Source: Adiantum capillus-veneris
Taxonomy: Eukaryota; Streptophyta; Polypodiopsida; Polypodiales; Pteridaceae
DNA length: 64,000 nt
NCBI GenBank assembly: GCA_014529385.2
Contig: CM043949.1
Span: 143,417,858 to 143,481,857 of the forward strand
Direction: 5' to 3'
Part shown: positions 52,589-64,000 of the stretch, piece by piece
Layout of the letters: each line of letters opens with the position of its first letter
How positions within the stretch are numbered: position 1 is the stretch's first letter
Translations under genes and position numbers: made by a program
The notes under the pieces: model-generated
What the model was told of the DNA's origin: nothing
The model's input: the letters and a program-made list of their open reading frames with translations, nothing else
Databases searched by the model: none

Positions 52589-55500
52589 CTGCAAAAGTTC
52601 TGGCCTTCGTCCACCTGCTAGGCCTTGGACAAAGTGACACAAATATACAACCCCAGCGTTTGTGAGATCCTGCCATCAAAGAGAAAAGGAACTCAATCCT
52701 TGCCTACATTCCTTCCCAACAGGTTAAAAAAACAAACATCAAGCAAAAACAGTATTGACCTGCTTCCCTTCAATTGTATCAATCTTGGATCCCTGAAAGT
52801 ACATATATAACAAATAAATATATAGCATAAGAGGTAAGTTCCTTTCCACCACTCTTGCAGGACAAATTACAATCAAGTGTGTAGAAGACAAACCAAGCCC
52901 TCGACAAGTTGTTGAACATTTTCAATGTCTATACCCATCTGTGCCAAATTTTCACGAACCTCGCTGACCTGATTACAAATTGACAGTTTCAGTAAAAGAC
53001 TTAATGCAGAAATACAAATAAGATGCAGAGTAAATGGACACCTCAAACTTAATAGCCCCAGTCACAGCCTTCTGTTCATCCAGTTTGTCATTCAGCTTTT
53101 CCATGCGCTGTGTCAGATGTTTCTTTGCAGCCTGCAACATATAGACCACCTTACACTTTCACAGTGTTCCCTAATACAAACTAACACATAATTAAAATTA
53201 GAAAAGAGCACCCACGTACATATAGACCACCTGACACTTTCACAGTGTTCCTTAATACATAAACTAAAGTTAGAAAAGAGCACCACGTACAGCAACTGCT
53301 GCAGAAACTTGTTCGAGCTGTTTTGTGAAGCTAGACACTGCATTGGCCATGTTCCGCTTGGTAACGTACATGATATCAGATAAGGACCAACCCTGTCTCA
53401 TGCAAACACTGCTACTAATGTCCCTTACACGTGAGTCGAGAGATAAACATGACTTGGTTCAGATTGTCTTTCATTACCTTCCACCACATGTAGCAATAAC
53501 CAGCTGCACCTACCACTGCTATAGGAATTATATATGAAGAGAGGTTCACTGAAAATCCAGATATTGAATAATCATCAGAACTGTTATGCCACAAATATTC
53601 CTAGATGCTCATTTTCAACTTGAATCAAAATATTCAAGTCATAATATACCATCACTAAAGTCACACCAAGCTACATATAGAATATTCCATGAGCCTTCCT
53701 ACCTTTCAAGCCATTGCAAAGACGCCACACAAATCACACAAGAAAATTAAAGCTCAATAATTCAAAACGTATTTATGAATGACGAAAATCTTACTGTTCT
53801 GATCAGACCCATTGACGACAGTGATCTGTCTTCCACCGTACAACTGTCTGACTTCATGAGCTAATCGTGAAATCTGGCAAAACCATTTTCTTAGACAGTC
53901 ATTAAAGGCAAAAAAACACACAAACAAATAAATCAAGTCTAAGTGTAGAGTTTTCATAATTACAAGCATAGAACCTGCCACCTCCATAAAGTCTACACAG
54001 TTTCATTGATTGGAATTGAAAAGCGTAGGGTCCGGAGTCTTTAAGATAAGACCTTTTACTTGGCTATTATACTTTCTTGCCCCAGCTTAGCTCCTCAAAC
54101 ATTTCCAAACAAAATCAGCTCATTTATTGAAGCTGATGTAAGAAGCCCTCCAATAGGGCAAGAGCCAACACACGGCAAGTGAAAGATTATTGATAATGCT
54201 AACATCTAACAGCACAAGGTCTTGCATGCTTACCATCCTCTTTAACAGACCATCCCATCACACATGCCATCTCCAAACAAAGTCTTCACTTATCTTGTTT
54301 TGCTTCTTAAATGGATTTAATGAAGTGCAATGAACCCTGATCTTGCTCCAGTTCCATCTCTGCATTGCTAGTGAAAATCAAAATGGTGGCATGAACTTCC
54401 AATTGACTCTCCTGACCATGAGGCAATGCCATGGTTACTCTTTTCAGTTTAACTTATGAGCATTACAACAATTACAGTAGGTGTAAAAAGGTATAACCTT
54501 GACCATTTCTCCTTCCTAAACGCTAATCGTGTAATGAAATATTAAAATGTCATGCAAATTTCAACATAGCTGCACAATAATTTGCATGCAACTCCTATAA
54601 GTAGGCCTTTTAGACCGTAAGACTCTGTGTGAATTTTAACCATGCAAGATTCTCCCAATATATCAAAGCATGGTTGCAAAGAATGGAGCTTGCACCTTTG
54701 ATTACCATATTTGGTGCTTCCACCGAGTTCTTTTGCTCCAAGTCCAAGCACAAGCCTATTTTTGGGATTGTGTTTTCTGCTTTCCAAGCTAATTCAAGCA
54801 TGCCCTTATTTCCCTACTATTTTGAATTATACTTTGTTTTCTAGCTCCTGAATCAAAGCACATAACACTGCTATTGATCCTATGGAATTTTTAAGGATAT
54901 TGTCCATAAACTTCAACTGCTTATCTTTGAACAAGCAACAGCTGCCTCTTTCTATTATCAACGCAGACTTTTATGAGTCTCTCACATCCTGTGCAGCTTC
55001 TTCACACAACGAAACAATTATGGGTAAAATCATACTTTGAAATGGCATGCTATTCTGCTAGTCAAGAAGACATCTCTTGATATGTGATTATTCCTTCTAT
55101 CTAATAATGAACTTCTTCTGTAGAACACAATCGCCTTTTAACTTTTTTTACACATTTATTTGAATACATACACTTTCAGTATACAATGGTGTTCAAAGAT
55201 GTGGAATTTCCATGCAAGTAGAACATCTATTCAACTTTGAATTAACCATGTCATCTGGTCCATGATGCAGAAGACCATCAAATGCTTTTAAGGGTGGGCC
55301 AAAGAATCTTTTCTACTTGGTTAGTCTCACTGAACACAATGTGGAAAAGAAAGCTGAATTGACTTTCACCTACAAGTGCAGGGAAACATTGTTTTCACCG
55401 TGTTAAAAACTTGACGACGACCACGTATGTTGTTAAAAGTCCCAAATACAAAATCTAACCCTTCAAGATGCAAAATCTTTATTGCTACGGTTTGAATTCA

Positions 55501-56597
55501 ATGATAGGAAACTCACCACATACATTACACAAATAATCTAGAAATTTCAGATGGATGCTATACCGAGAAGGAAAAGAAAAAGAAGCAATAAAGCAAACAA
55601 ACCTGAGCTTGAATGGCAGCATTATCACTACTCTGGCCAGCCTCACCATTTTCAAACTTGAATAAAGCTTCCTGCATTTAAATGATTAAATTCACAATAA
55701 ATAAATCTCCTGCTATTGGAGAAAATGAAAATAGAACTGAGAATTCCATTGACCTTTCTAAAATCCTAGGAGAAATGAATGTGGATTCAAATTGAAGAAG
55801 ACCAACCAGATTATGCCATTATGAGAAACTAATTTACATCTAAAGTTTCCAACATTCAGACAAAACAATGCAGGTGCATTTCCAACCGAAGGGTCAAGCA
55901 AGTATTCTGATCTAAGCCCGAATAAGAAAAGAACTTGCATGGTATATACCTGTATATTCGTGATTATGTCTGATAGGCCTGTTTTTCCAAAGACCATAGG
56001 TCCAGCCATACCTGAGCCCAAGTCATTTTAAACAAAATTGTTCAGCAGGAATACAGTCCAAAATTCCAGAGTATCCTTTTAAACAGAACCTTTCAGCAGT
56101 AGGATATAAAGACAAGAATGTTGGTACTAACTTCCAAAATAATGTATACATGTGATTAACACAGACACTGGTGAAGAAATTGTTTACTTTCAAACACTTC
56201 ATGTATAAACAAATGGCTAATATGGATGGACAACTTTGAATAATGCAAGAGAATATGAACCGAGTCTCTTTTTATGAAGTTGCAAACAATATTTTGACTA
56301 AATGCGCATAGTATACGATGGTAAACTCAGATCACCTTTTGATCTTTCCCATTTTTAATTATTTTTGTACATTTAGGTGTATAATCTCCTTCATCTGAAA
56401 GTTGTTTACAATAGGCAGCATAAGACGCAATGAAGACAAGAACTAGCCTCCAATCGGGTGGACACTTCGACTCCGATCTGGCTGGACTCTGATAAGATCC
56501 TCTAACGCTAGAGAACACCTACAATGCCACATGCATGAACAAGGCAATTGTGGAGAAGAGAGATCATTGAGGTAGAAAGAGACACGACATTTGAGAA

Positions 56598-56628
<31 letters not shown>

Positions 56629-57150
56629 CCTCCGTGTGGTGGGCCCTAGACACAATGGATTGGCCACTGTGACGAATGGCTCCAAAATTTAAGCAACCAT
56701 CGTACTTTTACCTACGGTGATCGCTTAAGGTTTACAAAACGCCTCTCCTTCTGTCACATTTCCGCTTCTGGATGTGCCGTCTATCATCCTACTATGGCTC
56801 CCCACCTCGAGCAACCACCGTCCTTTTACATACGGTGGTAGCTTAAGGTTTACAGAACCCCTCTCCTCTTCCGTCACATTCCCACTTCCGGAGGTGCCGC
56901 CTATCATCCATCAATATGAAGCCTATCAAGACCGTTGTCTCTGCTTGGAGAAGGTTGCTTGTGCGACCTCACCTCCCACACTAGCCGTCCTCCTGATGCT
57001 GCAGACCCCTTGGTAGTTGTTCGGGCGTTTCTCCCTCTGTTGGTCCAACTCCTTCGTCGGTGAACTTGTTTCGTGTTTGTTTTCTTTTTGCTCCTTTTTT
57101 GTTTCTTTCTTTTCTCTTCTTTCCTTGTTTCTTGGTTGTTCTCGATTGTA

Positions 57151-57192
<42 letters not shown>

Positions 57193-57996
57193 CACGCGAG
57201 AAATGAAATGAAATGATATATTAACGTCTACAAAAGGCCAAAATGACCTATGAGACCAACTGATTACAATGATGAGTCTAGTACCAAGTCTGGGTACAAA
57301 CAAAGAAAACTACAAAGAAAGAATTGAGATAGGAGTGCTACCGACTCCTATGGGTGGCTGGTAGGCTGAGCAATGGTATCATGCCAAAAAGGTACAAAAT
57401 GGGGATAAGTGTCACCATGGTATAATAAAGCAATAGCATGGCGCCTATCCTCGTCGACACTCTAGGTGTCGTGCTAGAATCTTGTGGATCCTCTGCCGCA
57501 ATCTCCGTCGGTGCTGCGTGGCTCCCCTCAGTCGCGGTCGTCTCGATCTCCCCAACTCTATAGCTCGGTCAATGAGAGAACCGTTGGTGTGTGTATGGGT
57601 GGGAACCGAGCTCTGTGATGGTGGTGTCCCCTCTGCTTCTGTGGTACTCAGACTGAAGAAATCTGAGATGCGTCTTTGGGACTGTCTCTGTCTTTGCCCT
57701 CTCAATAGAGCGTCTCTATGTCTCTGTATCTCAAGTAGAAATAATCCGAGACACCTCTGATCCTGATATCTCATGACTCTATCTAACGAGTCAAAACCAT
57801 CTCTGAATAAACAATGAAAGCGTCCCCGTATCTCATAGTAGACTGTGCAGTGACATATGTAGTGAAACTCTGTCTCTGGCTCTGCATGGCATAACTGACA
57901 AATCCTACTGTCTGCTGGTACGCCTCTGAATCTACCTGTCTCAATCCCAAGCTGGTGTGAAGATGTGCGAATCTGGCCTATGGCACATCGTAACCC

Positions 57997-58046
<50 letters not shown>

Positions 58047-61000
58047 TTTTAACCTCTATGTGAGGCCAAAGTCGGCCTATGAAACCAATCAAATATACAT
58101 GTGTCAATCCTCATCTGATATGGCTGCAAGCTTAGTTTCCAAGAGCGCATCATCACAATCCTTGAGAAAGAAAATGCCTTGCATCCTGTCCTTCCACTAA
58201 TCAAAGCCACTGTCATCAAACCTCTTGATTTCAAGAAGGGCTTCAGTGTTACTATTGCTAGAAGTATTAGTAGCCATATTTCAGCAATGCACCGAAGATA
58301 CAAATGTTGCAATTTATGACAGTAAACAACCAGGTGAATATTCAGCCAAATGCAGCCCAACTTCCCAGCAAAATAGAGAGCAAGGATCACTACCGCTGTA
58401 TACCTAATTCATGTACAGCAGTGAAAGTAATGACTTTCAACAGTGTAGCTGCAATTTCAGCCTACATAACATGCATACATCACGGTCGAGTGACTCCCAC
58501 TTCAGCAATATCACCAAAAATACTTCTGCAACAATCCCACATCTGCTACTGATCTCTAGAACAGTTGCAACATGAGTATTCAACAATATATTCACAAATA
58601 AGAGAAAATTCCACAACTTGCAACACAAAATTTGCTTCAATAATACCCCCAATGTGCACTACATGCATCAATTTTGTCGAAATCCACAAACTTCAGCAGA
58701 AACCCCAAATTTTTACTGAAAAATATACCCCAATTGCATTAATACATGGTCCCAAGAGCAAAATACGGGTAAAATTTCAACAGATTTTGCAAAAGCCCCA
58801 AATTTCTCGGGTTCAAATGTGCAGGAATGTCAATGAATTCAACTCAACTAAGTGAAATTTCACTGACACACGAAAATTTCCAAAGTTTTCGAAGCTTCTG
58901 TGCACTAAATCTACACTTTTTCATGCAAATGTTGATGTTGTGTATTGTATTTACATGTCACGTCAAGTCCACGCCCAAAATCATATCACATCCTGAGAGA
59001 GGAGACACAACAAATCTTCTACGGAAGGAAGCTTGCTGAACAGTGAATAACACATCAAGGCACCCTTGTGTAATGAAAGAGTCCATATCAAAAGCGAAGC
59101 CCGACACCTCGAGAGGAGTTGTCTGGCTAACCTCCAAGCGGGCTCTTTCTACAAGAGAGTCACCAATCACATCATGCATACTGCTTGAATCAAACAATAT
59201 GACAAAACGTTGACCCTTCACATGACCATAACATTTTAAGAGAGACTCATCAATGTGTGTGTCAGAGACATGTGGAGTTCACTAAAGTGCTTGTGGTAGT
59301 TGTTGGTGCTTTGGGTTCTTTAGGTGGTGCTATCTTAGGACATGCCTTCTTTATATGACACTTATAACAACAACCTTCCTTCGCATAAATATACCTAGAT
59401 GAATCCAAGATAAGCCCAGATTCACCCTTGAAGGAAAGTGCAAGGTATAGACCCATGGTAGTCACCCACAAGACAATATAACTATCAGCTCCATCATGCA
59501 TAGTATTGACTAAATACCACGACATCCCCACTAACGTCGTCAGTGCCCAATAGTGGGTGTAGAACTAGGTACAAACATATGCTCCCCAACACAACACACA
59601 CCACACGCACACACACATGAGCATACATCAACACAAAGTTCAGCATACTGAGTTTCTGTCATGACTCCGGAGATCAAGGACAGACTCAGCCAGAATGAAA
59701 CCTAGCACTAAAAGAAGCATTAAATCGAAAAAATTAGCACGAAAATGAGGTAGCTGATAGGGAATACGCACCACAAAAGATAGAAAGAATAAGCACAATA
59801 TCAATTGGGTCGTAACTCGGACGAAAACTTCACAATGTGAAGTCTGCATGTCCGCTATACGACTAAAAAATATACCTAGATGAATCCAAGATAAGCCTAG
59901 ATTCACCCTTGAAGGAAAGTGCACGGTATAGACCCATGGTAGTCACCCACAAGACAATATAACCATCAGCTCCATCATGCATAGTATTGACTAAATACCA
60001 CGACATCCCCACTAACGTCGTCAGTGCCCAATAGTGGGTGTAGAACTAGGTACAAACATATGCTCCCCAACACAACACACATTACACGCACACACACATG
60101 AGCATACATCAACACAAAGTTCAGCGTTGTTCTTCTGGAGTTATGTATCCTCCTATGATTCCTTGTGCAGTTTTTTCATTTGGGGTTAGCTTAGGTTTGG
60201 CAGGTGTTTTTGCTTTACCATTAGATCCGTTTTGAGAGTTCTTTTCCTAAGGATTAAAAAAAGATGGGCTAGAAGAATTGCCATTCTTACCGTTCTTACC
60301 ATTCTGTGGGTTTTGAGGATTCTGAGAGGTACTGTGAGAAGACTTGTTCTCCTTAGGCTTTCCTTTGTTGTGCTTCATCTCCTGTGCGAGAGAAATCGCT
60401 ACTGCCTTGTTGAGATCTATTGGGTCGAGGACTTCGACATCGAACTTGAGATACTCGTCCAACCCGAAAAGGAATGCCTCTTTGCGCTCTTCATCCAATT
60501 TGCGTAATCGGGTGCCGAGCTGCAAAACACGGTTAGAAAAAGACATAACTGGAGTACCATTTTGCTTGAGGTTACGCCAATCTTCTTTCAACCGCGCTAG
60601 GTACCAAGGTGGCATGAACCGCACTTTGAGCTTGTCTTGGAAGTAGGCCCCATTGAAAGAAAGAGGCACGCCTTCCTCGGCTTCCTCTAGGTGCGCGGCC
60701 AACTGTGCCTCTTGCCACACTTGATACTAGTCCTAAGCTAAGACTCATGCTAGACTATAGCAGAAGCATGTCCACGTAGCGCAAGTGAAGTGCGTACGTA
60801 ACATCGAGTCCATAATCAGCACAATAAGAGGAACCTTCCACCTTCCTTCTACGATCATGAAGGTGTTTTTCTAGTGGGATTATACCTTTATAAGTTCAGA
60901 ATAGTCTGAACTCCTGAATTATAAGAGGGAATAAAGCATTCATAAAACTATAAAAGCAAGGGATACAAGAAAAGACAAGGGGGAAAAAAACTAAATCACT

Positions 61001-62779
61001 TTATTTGCTACGAAACAAAACTAGAATCTAGATAAAACAAAACATTATTAACTTAAAAATGTTTTTAGAAAAGGCGTGCGCAAAATAAGTTGACGGAGCT
61101 TACTTGGCTAAAACTTAAAACAAGTACTCAACTTTAAACAAAAAAGGATAAGACATTTTAAAAATTTAATCCTAGAAATCAAACTTCACACAACAACTTC
61201 TAAAGAAACAAATTCTTAAGTCCTAACGTAAGCTAAATACGAAATCGAAAAATGAATACTACTACAAACCTACAAAGAGCAAAGATCCAAACTTGACAAT
61301 ATGTGACCTCAACTTCGTTGCTTGTCCTAAAGACTCCTCAAACTTTACTACAAAACTAGAAATTCCTTTCTCTATGGCTTTGAGAAGGCAAGAGTCATTC
61401 GAGGAAGGGAACCTTTTGAGAAAAGGTCATTCAAGGAATCCCGAAGGAAGAATAGAACAATCAGCAGTAACTACATGACCCAAAGCTCCATTTACGTAAG
61501 AAGAAAAGGTAGACTTTTTGTCATAAAGTTTTTATATATTTGAAAGCTACGACGGATGGTTCCATACCTTTCTCACACAAGGAGGGAGAGCATCCAAAGC
61601 TTCTTGAGATCTCAAAATAGAGCTTAATCCAATCTTGTCCAAGTCAAGGGAGGTAAAGATAGTTATCAATAAATCTTCTTTCCAACCAAGGGATTTTTCA
61701 GACTAATACACTTGGACTTCAGAAATTTTTATAGTGGGATTATGACGAGTGTTGGTATAGCAAACTCTACTAGCGAAAATACTAGTCTTGTTGGATTAAC
61801 TAACACATAACACTTAGTAGGTCTATGACAGCTGAGTTGACAATCTCACATTGTCCATCTGTCAAAATCGTGTAGTATCCCATCTCCCAAAATCCTGTCA
61901 CTAACTATAGACTGAAAAATCGTGATACTTGAAAATATTGGACACAAAAAGTCTGGTCATCTTCTCTAATATAATCTTCTTCCTCATTGGAATAGTGTAT
62001 TTGCTTGTTGAGCCTATTCACAATAGTTCAAACGTCGTCATTCCCTAAGTGAGCCCTCGAAAAGTTGAAGATAAAATTCATACTTACTCTCTCCTAAACT
62101 CCAATTAGTTAGAACAGGTAAAGGCTGAACAAATTCCATGTCTTCGATCATCGTACAATTTTTTTCTGATGCGTACCAGAAGTCATCACCTGTTATTTCA
62201 AGCTTAGTTTGTCTAAAGTTTCAATGTTATAAAGGGATTCAAGTGTTGCAAAATTTGGCGGTTCACAAGTAAATTGTTTTCCGATGTGGTTACAAGTTAA
62301 TTCTAATCAATGACGTGATTACTTAAGAAGTTTGATATGACCTAAGCTTTGAGATTGTCCAGACTTTGAAGGATAATTCCTCCTTCACAAAAATACATTA
62401 TCATGGCAAACTCTATTGATTTCTGATGCCTAGTTGCATAACTAATTAGCATGCAGAAGGATCCCAAAGGAGTCTTTCAGCTCAAAATTCCTCTTCAAGC
62501 ACAACAAAAAATGCAAAAAGAACTGGAAGATCATCTCCCCCTCCTGTCAACACACAAAAGACCAAATGACTAATGCAAACTCACTCTTTTCTGATCTTGA
62601 GTCATGTTATAAAGCTAAAATTCTATTATTGTTAAGACTACGTTATCCAGAGGAAGGAAACAACCCAATCAGGGCTCTGCAATTTGAATCACTTCAATAC
62701 GAAAAATATGCTTACCTGCTCCCAACATAAGAATAATAACTTTTGTAGGTGCAATCCCAGTTTGCAGGACCATTGCCAT
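52589..62779 (-). CDS. DUF1664 family protein (host gene), ten exons recognised
   Basis: Exons: 62779-62716, 56011-55950, 55671-55603, 53873-53795, 53548-53478, 53392-53291, 53131-53042, 52968-52894, 52792-52760 and 52669-52589. They join in frame to 242 codons with consistent GT-AG borders. The product starts MAMVLQTGIAPTKVIILMLG with a hydrophobic N-terminal helix. It then has GKTGLSDIITNIQ, AHEVRQLYGGRQITVVNG, a membrane segment IPIAVVGAAGYCYMWWKGWS, the signature SDIMYVTKRNMANAV, a coiled coil (KKHLTQRMEKLNDKLDEQK, VRENLAQMGIDIENVQQLV) and DLTNAGVVYLCHFVQGL. This order matches plant DUF1664 proteins of unknown function, thought to be membrane-anchored coiled-coil proteins. The C-terminus beyond residue 242 is uncertain. 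A TATTTGTAG acceptor just before the ATG suggests a 5' UTR exon upstream. Intron 1 is 6.7 kb and full of transposons. Confidence 0.85.
56570..57000. repeat. 118-bp imperfect tandem duplication in intron 1
   Basis: Units start GCAACCATCG at 56693 and GCAACCACCG at 56811. Each contains GCTTAAGGTTTACA and TGTGCCGTCTATCATCC or its variant. Short GA (56608-56628) and GT (57158-57184) tracts flank the region. Confidence 0.7.
57235..57998 (-). pseudogene. LINE-4, 5'-truncated, in intron 1 of the DUF1664 gene
   Basis: Begins (minus strand) at 57998 immediately after the (TC)n tail of LINE-5. The frame reads CAIGQIRTSSHQLGIETGRF, zinc motif CQLCHAEPETEFHYICHC, DQRCLGLFLLEIQRHRDALL and RAIELGRSRRPRLRG to ~57445. 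The 3' hairpin copy 5 (57249-57235) and GTAGACGTTAATATATC follow, then CATTT repeats and a CG/CA tract. It is close in sequence to LINE-2. Confidence 0.8.
57999..58125 (-). mobile_element. LINE-5 3' end with hairpin copy 6 and (TC)n tail
   Basis: About 60 bp of LINE 3' UTR (ACACATGTATATTTGATTGG), the hairpin at 58078-58063 (one G-T wobble), AGAGGTTAAAAAAGC and a (TC)n tail to 57999. LINE-4 starts at its end. Confidence 0.75.
58126..58957. other. Intron sequence without recognisable feature
   Basis: AT-rich with many short ORFs; none has a motif. Confidence 0.4.
58958..60720 (-). pseudogene. Gypsy element 4 Gag-protease remnant in intron 1
   Basis: The Gag core is at 60720-60247 (AYFQDKLKVRFMPPWYLARL, EDWRNLKQNGTPVMSFSNR, KAVAISLAQEMKHNKGKPKE). 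A linker ends LTPNEKTAQGIIGGYITPEE near 60130. After a 735-bp insertion the zinc knuckle continues (YAKEGCCYKCHIKKACPK, truncated). The protease at 59221-58958 has ILFDSSSMHDVIGDSLVE and VVSPLSGCDMILGVDLT, a retropepsin fold with Asp-Ser-Ser. Strand matches the host gene. No RT is present. Confidence 0.75.
59389..60125 (-). mobile_element. Insertion bounded by ~250-bp direct repeats
   Basis: Copies at 59389-59642 and 59873-60125 are nearly identical (both contain CCTAGATGAATCCAAGATAA and CACGACATCCCCACTAACGT). They enclose ~230 bp of unrelated sequence. The block sits exactly between the Gag linker and the zinc knuckle of gypsy element 4. Structure resembles a miniature LTR (TRIM-type) element; on the minus strand each repeat starts TGAACTTTG. 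No clear primer site or TG...CA symmetry, so the class is uncertain. Confidence 0.6.
60721..62715. other. Remainder of intron 1
   Basis: AT-rich, no recognisable element or RNA gene. Confidence 0.4.
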
Positions 62780-62918
62780 AGTTGAAGACCCAATACTACA
62801 AATAATAAAAGGAAAGGTGAACTCATTAGAAATTATTCAAACTTTACTACTAAAAAAAAAGAGCAAGGACAGAACCACATAAATAATTGTCTAACATAAT
62901 TAGACAGTCGAAATGTGA

Positions 62919-62955
<37 letters not shown>
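62919..62955. repeat. (CT)n microsatellite upstream of LINE pieces
   Basis: 37-bp CT run directly followed by a 5'-truncated LINE 3' end, the same arrangement as at 50759. Confidence 0.8.
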
Positions 62956-62958
<3 letters not shown>

Positions 62959-63139
62959 CCCTAGTACTAGTGCTCCACCCATCCCCATAGATTTCATCAC
63001 CCACCAGACGTCCTTCTATTTTTTATTTTGTACCAATGTGAACTATTTTGTCTTTTCCTATAGACAGAAGACATGCACACATGTATACTTGATTTGTCTC
63101 ATAGGCCGATTTCGGCCTCACATAAGATGTTAATAAGAT
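62956..63139 (+). mobile_element. LINE 3' end fragment with hairpin copy 7
   Basis: About 150 bp of LINE 3' UTR. ACAGAAGACATGCACACATG and CTTGATTTGTCTCATAGGCC match the LINE-3 UTR at 51790. Hairpin AGGCCGATTTCGGCCT lies at 63103-63118, then ATAAGATGTTAATAAGATT. The tail is short and the next LINE copy begins at about 63140. Confidence 0.8.
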
Positions 63140-64000
63140 TTCAAAGATAGAGGTGCTCAGCTTGCAGGGACGTGAATTCCGTTGCTATTATATGCTGATG
63201 ATATTGTGCTGATCTCAGATTCTCCAGAGGGGACGCAACGTCATTTTGCACAGGACAGTGTATTGTCTATGAACCTTGGTAAGACCAAGGTGATGGTGTT
63301 TAACAATACGGCGCAGTGGGTAAGGAGGCCCGCCCCCGCTTTTACATACGGTCGAGAGACTGTGGAGTATGCAGATGCATATACTTATCTTGGGGCGGTT
63401 TGCAGTGGTCGAGTATTTTCCCTAAGGCGTGCAGCAGATACCAGATTGACCAAAGCCTATGCAGCACTGGGGAGACTTAAGAGGATATGTTCGCAGGTTT
63501 AGTTTAGGAACCTCGAACAAAGCTTTTGCTCTTTGACACTTTGGTCACTTCAGCCATGTTGTACGCAGTGGAGATATGGGGCCCCTCGGTTGATCATCAT
63601 AGCAGAGCTAGTAATACCGATGGATGGAGATGTATGGAGAGGCCCTTGGTGTCTATGATTTCTTGGATGATTAGGGCCAAGGCCTCAGTACCACATGACA
63701 TTGTTAGGGCGGAGCTCGCTGCTCCGCCATTGGTAGTGGAGGCACTCACTCGATCAGTTTCATTTATGCATGGCACCTAGGCTCTCCCTAGAGACAGATA
63801 TGCTCGATTAGCACTAGAGTCTTCACGACAGCTGGCATTGCAGGGAGATAGATAGATTTGTTGGTATGCAGAGATGGCATCTTGGTTTCAGTTACATGGC
63901 TTTGGTATGGATTGGCTACCCCCATTTCAGTACTCTCTAGATGCACCCTCCATCTCCCTCACTAGGGCAGAGATTACCAGGCTCATCAGACAGGACTTGA
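63140..64000 (+). pseudogene. LINE-6 ORF2, truncated both by its 5' end and the window
   Basis: Opens just before the RT active site LLLYADDIVLISDSPEG, then NLGKTKVMVFNN, YADAYTYLGAVCSG, a TAG at 63500-63502 with a frameshift near 63510, LFDTLVTSAMLYAVEIWGP, and KASVPHDIVRAELAAPP. A stop lies at 63778-63780, and the frame then resumes as MASWFQLHGFGMDWLPPFQY to the window end. Closely related to LINE-2. Head-to-tail with the fragment before it. Confidence 0.85.

Overview
The window is nuclear DNA of a land plant. A multi-exon gene of the plant DUF1664 family with GT-AG introns (52.6-62.8 kb, minus) is the only ordinary host gene I can support. Nearly everything else is transposable elements, their simple-repeat tails and AT-rich intergenic DNA. 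The very long (TC)n/(GA)n arrays and the mix of uncharacterised transposase families suggest a non-seed plant (fern or lycophyte); that placement is inference. There is one 200-N gap (28485-28684).

0-24.4 kb is a nested DNA-transposon region. A transposase with RVSPNKKD, SDGAASQFK and GHGKG motifs is split on the minus strand: its N-terminal half lies at 23.4-24.4 kb and its C-terminal half at 0.4-2.2 kb. Between them, a perfect 33-bp inverted repeat (2184-2216 and 21951-21983) brackets 19.8 kb. Both repeats are bordered outside by GGTACT-type tandem repeats. The bracketed segment carries a three-exon 379-aa gene (+), a composite minus-strand gene with a CENH3-like histone fold, a Ulp1/C48 protease domain, an acidic linker and an FCP1-like phosphatase domain, an acidic gene of unknown function (+), and a second transposase-like gene (-). 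It has been invaded by a full-length LINE (8.4-13.1 kb) and a truncated copia-type LTR element (15.7-19.4 kb). The CENH3-Ulp1-FCP1 gene is the most unusual content of the window.

24.4-52 kb holds degenerate retroelements: Ty3/gypsy gag-protease (25.2-28.4 kb), another gag-protease remnant (30.4-31.8 kb), a split hAT transposase (31.8-32.0 and 36.8-37.4 kb), poly(G)/foldback repeats (34.6-35.3 kb), a minus-strand gypsy pol with its 3' LTR (40.4-44.2 kb), a non-autonomous LTR element with both LTRs (44.8-49.2 kb), and two LINE 3' halves joined head-to-tail (49.2-51.9 kb).

52-64 kb is the DUF1664 gene, whose 6.7-kb first intron contains LINE tandems and a gypsy gag-protease interrupted by a direct-repeat-bounded insertion. 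More LINE sequence follows to the window end.

Two patterns run through the window. First, LINEs of one lineage repeatedly sit directly downstream of (TC)n tracts and end in a conserved 3' hairpin (seven copies, with covarying stems) followed by a new (TC)n tail. Second, many element ORFs keep their frame over long distances but carry isolated in-frame stops, as expected for silenced, mutating elements.
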